NCBI RefSeq assembly: GCF_027943255.1 | Contig: NC_072893.1 | Coordinates: 24,388,001-24,452,000 of the forward strand | Direction of reading: 5' to 3' | Source of the DNA: Anastrepha obliqua | Taxonomy: Eukaryota > Arthropoda > Insecta > Diptera > Tephritidae | Length of the DNA: 64,000 nucleotides | Part shown: piece by piece, positions 33,901 through 45,476 of the stretch | How positions within the stretch are numbered: position 1 is the first letter of the stretch | Layout: the number at the start of each line of letters is the position of its first letter | Notes under the pieces: generated by a model | Database searches by the model: none | Told to the model about the DNA's origin: nothing | Seen by the model: only the letters and a program-made list of their open reading frames with translations | Translations under genes and position numbers: made by a program

Positions 33901-35215
33901 AAATGGCTTTAAAAAAGATTTGTAAAAATGAGCTGGTCAAAAAGAGCTCATAATTTGCAATTTGCAATTTTTTTAATATCTCTCAGCTGTTTTCTAAGTG
34001 GTGAAAGTAAAAATGCAGAATGTGAGTGAATTGCGTTAAACTAGTTGTGTTGGGTTACATTTCGTTTAATCTCTATAAGTCAATGTGGTATTCATAGAGA
34101 GTAGCCGGAATTAATTAAAACAGAGGAAATTCATTGCAATCGCTCCAACCAATGACAATGTCAATTAAATGAAGACCATTTACTGTTTACAAATAGACTA
34201 GTCCAGCACTGGCCTTGAGATACTAAACGATATACACCATTGTTCACATGGTTTATATGTATACACCCAACGGCAGTGTTCACATTGTTTACATAAACTT
34301 ATTCAGCCACACTCAACATGTTGCGGAGAAATGTTGCTGATGAGTACAGCTGTTGGGCATTTCCTGCGCAACACACACGCACATCGCAATTGCTCTCACT
34401 CCTCTCTCTTGAGCACCATATAGAAGCAAAGGCAGCTACAAAAGCGCTGCGATGCTGGCAGCATGCCATGAGAAACTGCCGAACACAAGCAGACAACAAT
34501 GTGAACAGTTGCCGGCATTCATCAACAACAGATGATGAAAGCAGAGGACTTTTTTCTCTCACATAACTTGCAATGCACAGCGCAGCTGACGTTGACGTCG
34601 CAGCTAAAGCTTACTGCAACGCCATGCGAGTACAATATAACGCAGCAACAGTTGGGAAATTGCGGCGCAGCGCGAGAGCGCTTTGGCAACGGGTGGTGGG
34701 TGCGTGTGCCGCATGGACGTGTGGCTGCGTCGCTACAGCTCTACGACGGTAAGCGCTGCAGCACAGATTCATTCTGAAGTTGCGTCTCTTGTTGAACGGT
34801 CGAGTTTGTGGTTGCGATAATTTTTTGTTTCTTATTCAACGCGTGAGTTGATGGTCAATTTGAAGTGCAGTGCAATGAGATTTGTGTACTTTGTGAATAT
34901 TTGAATACATTGGAGAATAAAGAAGAGAAATATACTTACTTATGTACATATGGCCGAAAATTGTTAAGCGCAAGTGTGTGTGCGTTTCATGATTTTGTTT
35001 AAGAATTGCAATTTTGCAGCACCATTTCTCATAGATTGACATTACGTGCTGCGTGCATGTGTGTGTGCGAGTGTGCGTATTATAAAATTGCCACAAAACT
35101 TGGCAATATTCGAATCTCATTTAACGTCCAAAATAGTAAATCGTCGAAATACATAAATACATACAAACATACATAAATGCAAAGTAAATAATCGTGAAGT
35201 GTCTACGTTCGAGTG
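33901..35215. other. Non-coding upstream region of the 36.1-kb exon
   Basis: I find no gene or transposon. The sequence is less AT-rich than its surroundings and has CA/TG-rich words, short CT-rich (GAGA-like) stretches near 34395-34410 and several GCAGC/CAACA trinucleotide words. This fits promoter-proximal fly DNA. The frames at 34299-35120 overlap on both strands without domain character. Confidence 0.4.
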
Positions 35216-36118
35216 TTTTCGCATTTGAGGAAACTGTGCGCCGCGCGTTCATTTTTCATTTTTCATTTTTGAGTTTTGAGTTTTCAGTATTCAGTTTTCC
35301 ACTTTCAACTATGTTGCTCCTGCTGTCAACGTTATTGCTGTGTTTTCTTCTATAATTGCTGTTTTGGCTACGCAATTCTCCACTACATTTATTTTACTTA
35401 CACACACATACATACATACATACTTGTGTGTGTGTGTATGTGTGCGTGTGTACGTATGCAGGTATGCTTATAAAGTAGTGATGTTGTTTCTGTTGGAGTG
35501 ATTTCAATTTAGAGGTCTGCGTGCGCGCTTTATCGCCGCGTTCGTGCCGCGTTCCTGCCGCGCCCCACCGCCCATTCGCGCATTCACCCAACTGCCAAGC
35601 AGACTTTTCGCCGTTTAAGTTTAAAAATAGTTTTCGAATACTCAGTCGAATAGGCACGAGCCAAGGGGAAAATCTGGTGAAAAGTCGCATGAAGAAGAAG
35701 AACACGAAACGAGAAAAGTACTTTATGCCTTCAAATTTTTCGATTCTTCAACTTGGTTTCTACACATTTTTTTTCTTTATTTTTTTACTGTTAAATTTTG
35801 TCAACGGGTACGTGTCTTGGCGTCTTTGAGGCGCACGGCAAAAACAATTTTTTTGTTTGTTCATTTTCTTCGTCTTGTGTTTGATTTGTTTTTGTTGGTT
35901 TTTAGATTTCCCCCTCTGCGTGTTCGCACAACTGTGAAATTTCAAATCAATTCCGAAATAATATTTTAACAAAAAAGCACGTCTGAAAACAAAGTTTTTT
36001 GAATTTGTGTGCTCAGTGATACCCGAAGCGCAATGTTCGTAGTGCATTGAGTGTTGTTGTTTTTGCTGGATTGGATTTGCGCGAAACAAAAAAAAAAAAA
36101 AAATAAAACACAAACAAA
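35216..36118 (+). promoter_or_regulatory. Probable 5' UTR and promoter area of the 36.1-kb gene
   Basis: Two initiator-like words, TTCAGTA and TTCAGTT, lie at about 35283-35298 after a run of TTTTGAG repeats. The sequence up to the ATG at 36119 has A-rich runs and no splice acceptor that I can defend, so it may be one long leader. The short upstream frames (35276-35829) are not convincing genes. The exact transcription start cannot be set. Confidence 0.35.
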
Positions 36119-36245
36119 ATGAAGCTTTGGAAGGCGAAAAAACCGATTAGCTGCGTGCCCGGCAAATCGGCGGCACTGAAAAATGAGGATAAAGTAGATA
36201 ACGGCAATAACGCTGGTGGCATACCGTTAACTCCAATTGTTTCAG
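36119..36245 (+). CDS. 5' coding exon of an unidentified gene
   Basis: The ATG has a good fly start context (CACAAACAAAATG) and is followed by 42 codons, MKLWKAKKPISCVPGKSAAL onward to IPLTPIVS, ending in a strong donor TCAG|GTGAGT at 36246 in phase 1. The peptide begins with a short basic stretch (KLWKAKKP) that is hydrophilic, with no signal peptide; I do not recognise the family. A consensus donor, a GC-balanced coding look and a leader-like upstream region support a real gene. No downstream coding exon was recognised in the remaining 27.7 kb, so this is probably the first exon before a very long intron. Confidence 0.7.
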
Positions 36246-36353
36246 GTGAGTTCCTAATGTAGTCTATAGTCCTAATTAAGATTTATGTAAGATTTTATTT
36301 AATTTCTCAACCTCTTAAAACCCAGGGTGCACAAAAAGTCTTGAATTTAAGTA

Positions 36354-37708
36354 CAAGAGGAAATCCAAAGTAAACAATACTGAGCTAAAATAGAAACGAC
36401 AAGAGCTTTGTTCTGATAACTTCGAGTTTATTTATTCAAAATAGTCCCCTCTGGCCTCCTCTGACACTATTTTGCGCGATCTAAAAGCTTTTCGAAAGAG
36501 TGTTTCAGGCCATTAACCGGAATCTTTTGGATGGTCTCCACCGACGCAAAATGTTTTCCTTTCATGGCCAAAGGCAATTTTCCGAATAGGTAGAAGTCAC
36601 AGGGAGCCATATCAGGTGAATACGGTGAGTGATTGATGGTTAAAATGCGATTTCTAGTCAAAAAATCAGTCACAAGAGAGGATCGATGAGATGGTACATT
36701 GTCATGCAATAAGCGCCAGCTTCCTCCGTCGCGGTATTCAGAGCGAATTCGACGAATGCGATGCAACAAACGCTTCAAAATGCCAAGATAGAAAATCGCA
36801 TTGCCGGTTTGTTCCATTGGCGCGAACTCCTTGCGGCTGATTCCCTTGGAATCGCAAAGACAAATGAGCATCGACTTGCGTTTTGACTTCTCAAAACGCG
36901 ATTTTTTGGTTGGTGGCTCGTCTGGGGCCTTCCATTCGGCACTTTGACGCTTAGTTTCAGGTTCATGTTGGAGACACCACGTTTCATCACCAGTTACAAT
37001 CACGCGTCTTTTCGCGCCTCTTTAATGAAGTCTTTCGAATGTTGAATTCTGAGCAATTTTTGGTCCTCAGTTAACTTGTGCGGAATGAAACGTGCATAGA
37101 ACTTTCGTAAGCCCAAATAATCAGTTAAAATGCGATAAATCGATGTTTTGGAGATATTCAACTCCGATTCCATGAACTTCAACGATGATTTCGGTTTATT
37201 TTTGATAAATGTACGAACAATTTCGATGGAGTTTTCGGTGATTACTGATTTTGGGCAAACATACGGGCCTTTCATTGTCATTTATGTCCTCACAACCATC
37301 TCTGAAACGTTTAATCATTCATGAATCCTGGTACGAGATAGACAATCATCGCCATAAACTTTTTTCATCAATTCAAATGTTTCGGTAAACGTTTTACCGA
37401 TTTTAAAACAAAATTTGATATTAGCTCTTTGTTCGAAACTCAATTTCATACCAATGGCACAAACATACTGGCACTTAAAAACAAAATTCGATATTAGTTC
37501 TTCGTTCGAAACTCATTTTTGTGCCTATGACACAAACATACTAACACTGTAGACGTAATAACTTCGCTTCCACTGAACCGAATGTCACTAAGCTTTCACT
37601 GGAAGTCAGCTAGGGATGTAACTCCGAACGCACTAACTTACTAAAAAGATGGCGCTATCAAAAAACGTTCATATGACGCCAGTGTTGTTTATTTTGGACT
37701 TCACCTTG
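36354..37708 (-). mobile_element. mariner (DD34D) element, nearly full length, broken
   Basis: The right end, reversed, reads CAAGGTGAAGTCCAAAATAA, matching the intact copy at 62073; the left end is diverged (CAAGAGGAAATCCAAAGTAA) and follows TA. The minus strand encodes KPKSSLKFMESELNISKTSI (helix-turn-helix region), MIVTGDETWCLQHEPETKRQ (first D), SWRLLHDNVPSHRSSLVTDF (second D) and HSPYSPDMAPCDFYLFGKL (third D), the motif wording of mariner. The N-terminus near 37450 is frameshifted and a short tandem duplication occurs at 37400-37550. It lies in the putative intron of the 36.1-kb gene, antisense to it. Confidence 0.85.
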
Positions 37709-38016
37709 TTAAAGTACACCAAGCAACTTATCTAACCGCACCCTTGAATGCAATGGCGTTAACTCGTAGTCCAAGGGATCTCCAAAATATTACGAGCCTT
37801 CGCGATTTTCGTGGCAGCGGAATTCCGAGTTATAAAGTGCTTTTTCTTTCAAAACCAGAAAACCAAAAGCAAAAATCACTATTAAAAATGATTTACGATT
37901 TTTTTAATATTTCGTCAATTACGAATTAAAAAGCATTTTTGTCAGACAGGAACGACTAGAAATGAATTAATGAAGTCATCCGGTGTGAAAAAGTACGAGT
38001 TATAGAGAGGACCAAA
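37709..38016. other. Non-coding sequence
   Basis: No gene or repeat recognised. Confidence 0.4.
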
Positions 38017-40662
38017 TTATAGTCCTGTCATAGGTTCTGTTACAAGTTAAGTCCGTTATAGATATGAAATTATAATACTTTTTCAATGAAGTTAGTTTTA
38101 TGTAATCATGTAAATATTAAAAAAAAAAATTAGTTTTCATTCGAAATGGTCATCATTCTATACAAGCCTTCAAACAATTGGGTGGAGCTGGGTTCAAAAA
38201 GACGCTGCGTAATAGAATTCTATAAACTGGCTCGAGTAGCAGATAATGAGTCCTGCTGGGAAGAGTACGATTATAATGATCTACAACGAACATGCAAGAA
38301 ATAGGTGCAGGAGAGTCATGGAAAGACTTCTGTGGCAATATAGGAAGCACAAACGAAGCGGCTAAGCTCAGGAAACTGTTATCAAAACACCCGACTATGC
38401 CCAACTTAATACCACAACAAGATCTAGTTAGTACGCATTTTCCAGGATGCCAAGACTACCTAGGACCGGAGCCTGTTAGAAATAACATTAAGACATTATC
38501 ACAACGCAAAAAATAGAGGGGGCAATAAGCACTTTTGACCCATTTAAATTACCGGGTTTAGACGGAAGTTTTCCAGCCATGCTCCAAAGGGTGGGCAATC
38601 TGTTGGTACTATAGCTAAAAGCGATATACACAGGATGCCTGAGGTTTAACTATGTGCCAGTACTCTGGAGAGAAGCAAGGGTGTGTTTATACCGAAGCAG
38701 GTAAAAGCAGCCCTATTCTCTCAAAGGAATATATGCCAATCAGTTTGACCTCAGTTCTTCTAAAAGCACTTGAGAAAATCCTCGCCACCCACATCAGAGA
38801 AAATAGGATGTCAGGCTTCATGTCTAAGGCACAAGACGTATATACTAAAGGCAGATCCACAGAGATTGCGTTACACTCACTAGTGTAAGTTATAGAGAAA
38901 GTTCTAGAGTACAATGAATACGTTTTAGGAGTATTTATAGACATTAGTGGCGTATTCAACAATGTATCGAGAGAAGCCATTTTAAGGGGCGTAAATACAA
39001 TGAATACAGAACCCGCTGTTTACTTATGGATAAAGAACCTGTTTGTTTGTAGAATAATACGTGCGGAATGGAACGAAGCTAAACTCACTAAACTAGCATG
39101 TGACGGTACGCCACAAGGTGGCGTTCTCTCGCCACTTCTCGGGTTACTCGCAGCTAATGAGCTATTAACGAAATCTGAAGGCACGGCATCTAAACTAATA
39201 GCATGTGCAGATTACATAGCCATAGTGGTAACATGCAAATACCTAGATACCGGGAGCGACATAATGAATAATACACTCGCAGCAGTCCATCAATGGGCAA
39301 CTGAGACAGGCTTGGGGATAAACGGCGATAAAACGGATATGACATTTTTTACTAGAGGGTACAAGATCCCGAATTCGCATCCCCCGGAGCTAAACGGCAT
39401 AGAACTGGCTCTTAAATACCACGCAAAGTACCTTGGAGTAATTTTGGATTGCAACTATCATAGAAGCACAATATATTGGAGAGAAAGAAAATGGCCAATA
39501 ACACACTATATGCATGTAAAAGAATGCTGGGAGTTACATGGAGTCTATCTCCTTCAATAATGTATTGGTGCTACTCAGCTGTAGTAAAGCCAATGTCTAT
39601 GGTGCTCTAATGTGGTGAGAAAAATATCTATGTGATGGCTTTCAGCCAACCAGGTCAACCTAACCTAACGTCGTTGCTCGAACCAAAGATCGTTTGAGAC
39701 TCTCTGTGAGCTCTTCGGCGGTCCTTGTTCTCCAATTCTGACCCCAAATTGTAGTAGTCCAATGGATTTAGATCATGTTTAGGGAAATTAATGTATCGGC
39801 CAGATCCATGTCAAAACTAATTAGAGATGATGTCCACACTAAAGCCTCCCGTCGCTCAACTGGTCATCTTTCGACAACGCGCTTGAAGAAAACTAGACTT
39901 GACAGATGCAAGCAGCTTCATCGTTGGCACGCGGTCAGTGGCCATGAAAATATTCTTTTCACAGATGAGAAAATTTTCACAGTTAAAGAAGTTTTTAATA
40001 AGCAAAACGACAAAATATATGCTAAAACTTCTAAGGATGCAAAAAATGTTGTTTCATCCAACCTCCGTAATGATTTGGTGGAGAGTGTCTCAAAAAGGCG
40101 TTACATCCCTTCATTTCACGCGAAATAGGGGTAAGATCGGGAGAAAAATTTACAACGAGGATGAGTAGGATGTCTTAGAAGGCGTGGTGAAGAGGTTGAG
40201 TAGTATTCTCTTCAATGGAGAGCGTTGGATCTTCCAGCAAGATTCCGCTCCAGCCCCTAAAGCAAAAACCACATAGCAGTAACTAAAAAACAATATTCCT
40301 GGCTTCTTAGCCGTAGAAGATTGGACGACTGGAAGTCCAGATCGGAATCCATTGGACTACCATTTGGGGTCAGAAGTGGAGACCAGGAACAGTCGAAGAG
40401 CTCACAGAAATTTGGAGAGCCTCAAACAATCTTTGGTTCGAGCAGCGACGTTAATATCCATGGAAACCGTGCGTAGCGCAATAACTGAATGGCCTAATCG
40501 TTTGAAGAGTGGTGTAGAAGCAAATGATGACCATTTCGAATTCTTCAAAAAAATTTTTCTTTAATATTTACCATTAAATAAAACTGACTTCATTACAAAA
40601 AGTATTATAATTTCATACCTATAACGGACTTAACTTGTAACAGAACTTGTGGCAGGACTAAG
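38017..40662. mobile_element. Head-to-head maT-like composite carrying a LINE
   Basis: Both outer ends are the 3' end of the same transposase unit in opposite orientations: left AGTCCTGTCATAGGTTCTGT then TACAAGTTAAGTCCGTTATA; right, reversed, AGTCCTGCCACAAGTTCTGT then the same. The left arm is minus strand (38021-38182, resuming at about 39665-39770). The right arm is plus strand from about 39775, encoding REINVSARSMSKLIRDDVHT, GHENILFTDEKIFTVKEVFN (first D), WIFQQDSAPAPKAKTT (second D, His lost) and SPDRNPLDYHLG (third D). The end is near 40560, followed by the terminal repeat. A LINE splits the left arm. TA follows the right end. Confidence 0.75.
38184..39664 (+). mobile_element. LINE inserted in the maT composite
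   Basis: The + strand first has the RT linker (ESCWEEYDYND and SWKDFCGNIGSTNEAAKLRK), then FDPFKLPGLDGSFPAMLQRV, then EKILATHIRENRM, and FVCRIIRAEWNEAKL followed by DGTPQGGVLSPLLGLLAANE (39000-39560). The catalytic box is ACADYIAIVV, where YADD is expected, so the active site is lost. It ends AACCTAACCTAAC. It is of the same I/LOA-like kind as the copies at 23.3 and 30.3 kb. RNase H and knuckle are absent. Confidence 0.75.
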
Positions 40663-40957
40663 TATAGCGACGCTTCGACCAATTTGCAAAATGTCATAAT
40701 AGCCGAGTGCGGATGCTGGCGCTTGATTAGAGCACCATTTTGCACTGAAAAATAAAAAACTCTGAGAGAGAGGCGTTTTTCACAAATGACAGAAAGAAAT
40801 GTTTTACCTATAAATTTTGAATTGAAAAATTTAATTTTTAAAAAATTTGTTTTTAAAATGAAATATCTTCAGCTCTTTATAACATTTTTATGGTAATTCA
40901 TTTTTTTTTAGTTTTTTAAGAAAAATATAAATTTTATGTTTTAAAAAACAATTTTTA
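40663..40957. other. Non-coding AT-rich sequence
   Basis: No gene; A/T-rich spacer ending in the TTA target copy of the next element. Confidence 0.45.
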
Positions 40958-41682
40958 GGGGGGAGCCTGGTTTATGAGGTCTAAAAATTGCATCTCTTTG
41001 CGATTTTTTTTTAAGGAAAAAATTAATTTAGCACTGCAAAGTTTTTTCTATCTTTTAATGAACATTTAAAAAGTACAAAAAATTTGTGTACTGGTTAAAA
41101 TAAGTTGAAAAAAATGTTTAACATAGAAATTAGTAGAGCGCTGCAACGCTGGAGTTTCCAACTGGCGTACAAGATACAGCTCGTAATTATTATCTAAAGC
41201 AAAAAATTCAAATGGATTTCTAATTATCATGATTTATTATTCTAGATGAACTAAGAAAACTGAGAGAAATTCCAAAATTTCAACTTTTTGGAGGTTTTAA
41301 AGAAAAAAATGCCTTTCTATAAAAAAAAATTCACTTCAACTTAGTATAAAAATCTTGAAAATTTTTTTTTAATATATCTATTTTGTTAGTTCAAATAGAA
41401 GAGAATTTAATACTGAAGGCAACAAGCAAGTTTTTTTTCATTCATGTACGCCAATTCAAAGAAATCATAAAAACGAAAAGTCGAGAAAAGAAGATAAAGT
41501 TTGTGCTATAGCTGTCCGGTCACAGCGTAACTACCTAACGCTCGCCTATCTTTGGCCTTGTATCTACGGAAATATTGAGAATTAGGCTCTGTAACTTTGT
41601 GTGAATATTCTGAAATATATTATGAATCGCTTAAAACGAAAAAAAAATTTACTTTTTTGACCTTATAAACCAGGCTCCCCCC
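40958..41682. mobile_element. PIF/Harbinger-like MITE, 725 bp
   Basis: The ends are inverted repeats of about 30 bp: left GGGGGGAGCCTGGTTTATGA and, reversed, right GGGGGGAGCCTGGTTTATAA, both followed by GGTC. TTA occurs immediately outside both ends (40955-40957 and 41683-41685). A 3-bp TTA/TAA duplication and G-rich termini fit PIF/Harbinger. No open frame of note lies inside, so it is non-autonomous. Confidence 0.8.
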
Positions 41683-41699
41683 TTAAGAAAATTATAAGT

Positions 41700-41895
41700 T
41701 TTATCCAATTTTTTTGCCTGTAAAATTTTTCCAAAAGAATTTAATTTTTCAGAAAAAAAATTTTTCCAAAAAAAAAATTAAATTTTTCAGAAAAAAAATT
41801 TTTTCCAAAAGAATTTCATTTTTCAGAAAAAAAAAATTTTCCAAAATTTTATTTTTCAGAAAAAAAAATTCCTTAAATTTTATGCTTTTGTTAAA
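41700..41895. repeat. Degenerate tandem repeat, ~28-34 bp unit
   Basis: The phrase TTTTTCAGAAAAAAAATTTT followed by TTCCAAAAGAATT recurs about four or five times with small changes. The Phe/Lys-rich frame at 41714-41923 is a translation of this repeat. Confidence 0.75.
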
Positions 41896-43373
41896 AAACC
41901 AAAACAAAAAAAGTGATCATTAATGTGTTGTAAAGAACCGAAGATATTTCATAAAAAAAAAAAAAATTACCAAAACTCTCTCTCCCATTGAATAAATCTC
42001 AAAATTATAATATAACATTTTTTCCCAAATCCTTCAGTTTCCTTTTTATTATGCTCAAGTTTACAAATAAACAAATTTTCATAAAAATGTACGACAACGT
42101 GCAAAATACTTGGATCCCTTGACATGGTAAATGCACACCTGCACCTTCGCCGCCAGTGTTCCTAATCGATTAGAGAGTCTTTTGTACTCACAAAGTTTGC
42201 ACTCACAAGGGGCATTTAAATCGATATAAGCAACTCTTCAACTTAAGATAACCTTTTCGTGCCATTGTGACTTCAGCGATTTTCAATCGCAATGGTGAAT
42301 GGTGTAGAGATTTAATTTATCTTGTAATTACAAATACAATGTTTTGTTAAGTCGGCGAAAATGACAAATGTGTAACTGCCTCTTTTTAAAGTACATTGAA
42401 CCTGGTCAGAACAAATTCACGCTCTAGCGCCTTTAAAAAAAATTGTTTTTTTTTTTTTTTTGAATTTTACTCCCCCTCAACAAGTCAGTTTGTAATCCAA
42501 TACCAGAAACTAAATGCACATTGATCGCAATATGTACAACACACATACACACGTACATATGTGTGGAAGTGCACAACTCAAAAACCCTTTGTCAATAGTG
42601 AGCGTAGAATGTAATCATAAATCAAAATCCACCCAGCCTAATACACGCACACACATCACACACCTTTCAACGGCTTTCGTTTATTTGTTTTGATTTGACT
42701 GCGAGCGGGTAAAATTTCACTGACGCCCCCAGAAGCATAGTTTTGAGTGGCATGTGTATTTACATATGTACGTACAGGCACACACACACACGGGAGAAAG
42801 TGCGCGCGTGTGTAATGTAATTATGCATTTTTGTTGCACTTCAAATTATGCCACTTCCCGCTATGTAACTATGTGTGCCTGTCCTTGCCATAGTTGTCGC
42901 TTATTTGAGTTCACAGTTGTCATTCATCGAGTGGCATATGTAAACAAGTGACATCTGGCCTTTTCCACTAACCATTTCAATAACTATTATCACTCACGCG
43001 CTCATTTGCTCTCTTCTGCGTCCTTATCTACCAGTTATGTGCCCGAATATACTTTTTTATCGCATGCGATATTTTCCGCTGTAAACGAGATCGCATTCGG
43101 CTTTGACTCTGCATTGTTGCTATTTATTGTACTTAGAAGTTAAATCGATCGCTTACTTTGAGTGCACTATGATGCTTTCCGCTTCAGTTGCGATTTCATT
43201 GCGTGCCTGTGTGTGTGTGTGTGCATACGCATTAGGGCGCTTGACCAAAAACAGTTGAGGAATTGTAAAATTTATTATACATTTAGATTTGCGTCAAAAT
43301 ATTTTCCAAAAAAAATAACATGAAATAAAAAAAGAGTTTAAGCCTAAAATGCCTATATAAAAATATTTACATA
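41896..43373. other. Intron-like non-coding sequence
   Basis: I find no gene. The stretch is largely single-copy in appearance, with CACACA/TGTGTG runs near 42545-42560, 42780-42792 and 43208-43222. It has fewer transposon signs than its neighbours and so may hold host regulatory DNA, but no specific site can be defended. Confidence 0.4.
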
Positions 43374-44509
43374 CAGGGTGCGCCATCTTTTATGTCGGTA
43401 TGAAAACATTGAATAACTTTGAAAAAAAAAACTTATTTGTGTCAGTGAGGCATTTGGTTTGGTTATTTACAATTTGTCAAAACTATTTTTTGAATCCAAT
43501 ATCAATCAAGTGGCCACCTTTATTAGCAATTACAAACTGCGATCTTTTTTCTGCGTTTGTCATCACCTTGTCAAGCATTTCAGGTTTTACAGCGTCGCTT
43601 TCGGCACGAATGTCTACCTTAAGCTGGTCAATCGTCAGCGGCTTGTTGGCGTAAATCTTACTTTTCAGATAACCCCACAAAAAGAAGTCCGGGGGGTTAA
43701 GTCAGGTTATCTGGGGGGCCAGTCGATGTCGCTTCTTTTTGACACTAAACGTTCCGGGAATTTTCGTTGCAGAAATTCAATTGTTGCATTCCCAGTGCTG
43801 CATCTTGTTGAAACCAGTAACCGTCTAAACCTTTCTCACGCATTTGCGGGCAGACATAATGAGCCAACATCCATCGATATCGGTTTCCATCGACTGTTTC
43901 GTTTTTTCGAATGACCCAATGATGGTTTCGTTGCAAATGCCGGCCCAAACAGTTACTTTCCGGTCATGCAATGACCTTTCATGGATCTCGTGTGGATTCT
44001 CAGTTCCCCAAATGCGGCAATTTTCTTTATTCACGATGTCAGAGAGGTTAAAATGTGCCTCGTCAGTTAGTAAAATTTACTTCCAAAAATTCGGTTCAGT
44101 GTCAACCATTCGAGCGACTGTTTGGCCGTATTCTAAGCGACGTGAATGGTCTGTCGGCAATATTCTTTGTGTCAATTGCATTTTATATGAAACCAAATTT
44201 AAATCATCTTTAAAATGCGCCGCATTGTGGTTTCACCGACGCCAAAATGCTGGGCGCGACGAAAATACGACACTATTGGCTCCGGGGCAACGCTCCCCCT
44301 CACTGCTTCAACAAGTTCTTTGGATCGTCTTGGTCGTTGATGAACGGCATGTTGACGATACCCTACTGTCTCGTGCTTAAAAACATTCGACACCAAACGA
44401 CGAATAATATTGTCAGACGGTGCCTGTTTGCCGCGATACTTTTTGCGATATGCGCGTTGAGTTAGAACAATAGAAGGACTATTTTCGACATGAAAGATGG
44501 CGCACCCTG
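43374..44509 (-). mobile_element. mariner relative with CAGGGTGCGCC ends, broken
   Basis: The termini are CAGGGTGCGCCATCTTTTAT and, reversed, CAGGGTGCGCCATCTTTCAT, each bordered by TA (43372-43373 and 44510-44511). Minus-strand pieces give an N-terminus with LTQRAYRKKYRGKQAPSDN and RRLVSNVFKHETVGYRQHAV, then NCRIWGTENPHEIHER, VTVWAGICNETIIGSF, DGYWFQQDAA (second catalytic D; the His that often follows is lost) and DWPPR*PDLTP (third). At least four frameshifts or stops interrupt it. Complete ends at 1136 bp. Confidence 0.85.
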
Positions 44510-44511
44510 TA

Positions 44512-44814
44512 TTTTTGAAAGTAATCAAAATAAGGAGATTCTCGATTTTATTTTTGATTTTTTTGCATTTTGAAAAATAGGTTTAAAGAAAACCTGAATA
44601 GCTCAGATGAATCTTAACCGATTTACACTTCTAAGGCATCGCTGAGAAAGTATTTTCTCATCCCTTTTATTACTTCCATTTACCTCCCAATCTCCCAATC
44701 ATTTGGCTAAAATATTATCATCATTCTGTAGTTAAATTTTGTACACATTTTAATGTTTAAGCTTAAAAGACTTAAACTTTCCTAACATTTGAGGTGATTT
44801 TTTGGAAAAAAATA
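44512..44814. other. Non-coding sequence
   Basis: No gene or repeat recognised. Confidence 0.4.
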
Positions 44815-44877
44815 GTTTTGACGTGATAACGTCTTATAATTCGATTTAACAGGCTGCACGCACGAAAAAATGTGTCG

Positions 44878-45476
44878 TTACCTTGCTCATTACTGTTCAT
44901 ATGTAGTTACCTTGCTCATATTAGTGTTACCTTGCTCATATTAGTGTTACCTTGCTCTTTAGTATTACCTTGCTCATTAGTGTTACCTTGCTCATTAGTG
45001 TTACCTTGCTCATATTAGTGTTACCTTGCTCATATTAGTGTTACCTTGCTCTTTAGTATTACCTTGCTCATTAGTGTTACCTTGCTCATTAGTGTTACCT
45101 TGCTCATATTAGTGTTACCTTGCTCATATTAGTGTTACCTTGCTCATATTAGTGTTACCTTGCTCATATTAGTGTTACCTTGCTCTTTAGTATTACCTTG
45201 CTCATTAGTGTTACCTTGCTCATATTAGTGTTACCTTGCTCATATTAGTGTTACCTTGCTCATATTAGTGTTACCTTGCTCATATTTGTGTTACCTTGCT
45301 CATATTAGTGTTACCTTGCTCATATTAGTGTTACCTTGCTCTTTAGTATTACCTTGCTCATTAGTGTTACCTTGCTCATTAGTGTTACCTTGCTCATATT
45401 AGTGTTACCTTGCTCATATTAGTGTTACCTTGCTCATTTTAGTGTTACCTTGCTCATATGTAGTTACCTTGCTCAT
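44878..45476. repeat. Minisatellite, 18-20 bp unit, in copy B
   Basis: About 31 units of the core GTTACCTTGCTC (reverse of GAGCAAGGTAAC), mostly with 20-bp ATATTAGT, 18-bp ATTAGT or 18-bp TTTAGTA spacers. The variants occur in a repeating higher-order pattern (a TTTAGTATT unit followed by ATTAGT units, several times), indicating duplication of multi-unit blocks. Copy A mainly uses the 19-bp ACTACAT spacer, which appears here only at the edges. Confidence 0.95.

Noticed and set aside
41714..41923. Lys/Phe-rich frame as a coding exon
   Set aside because: It translates a degenerate ~30-bp A/T tandem repeat.
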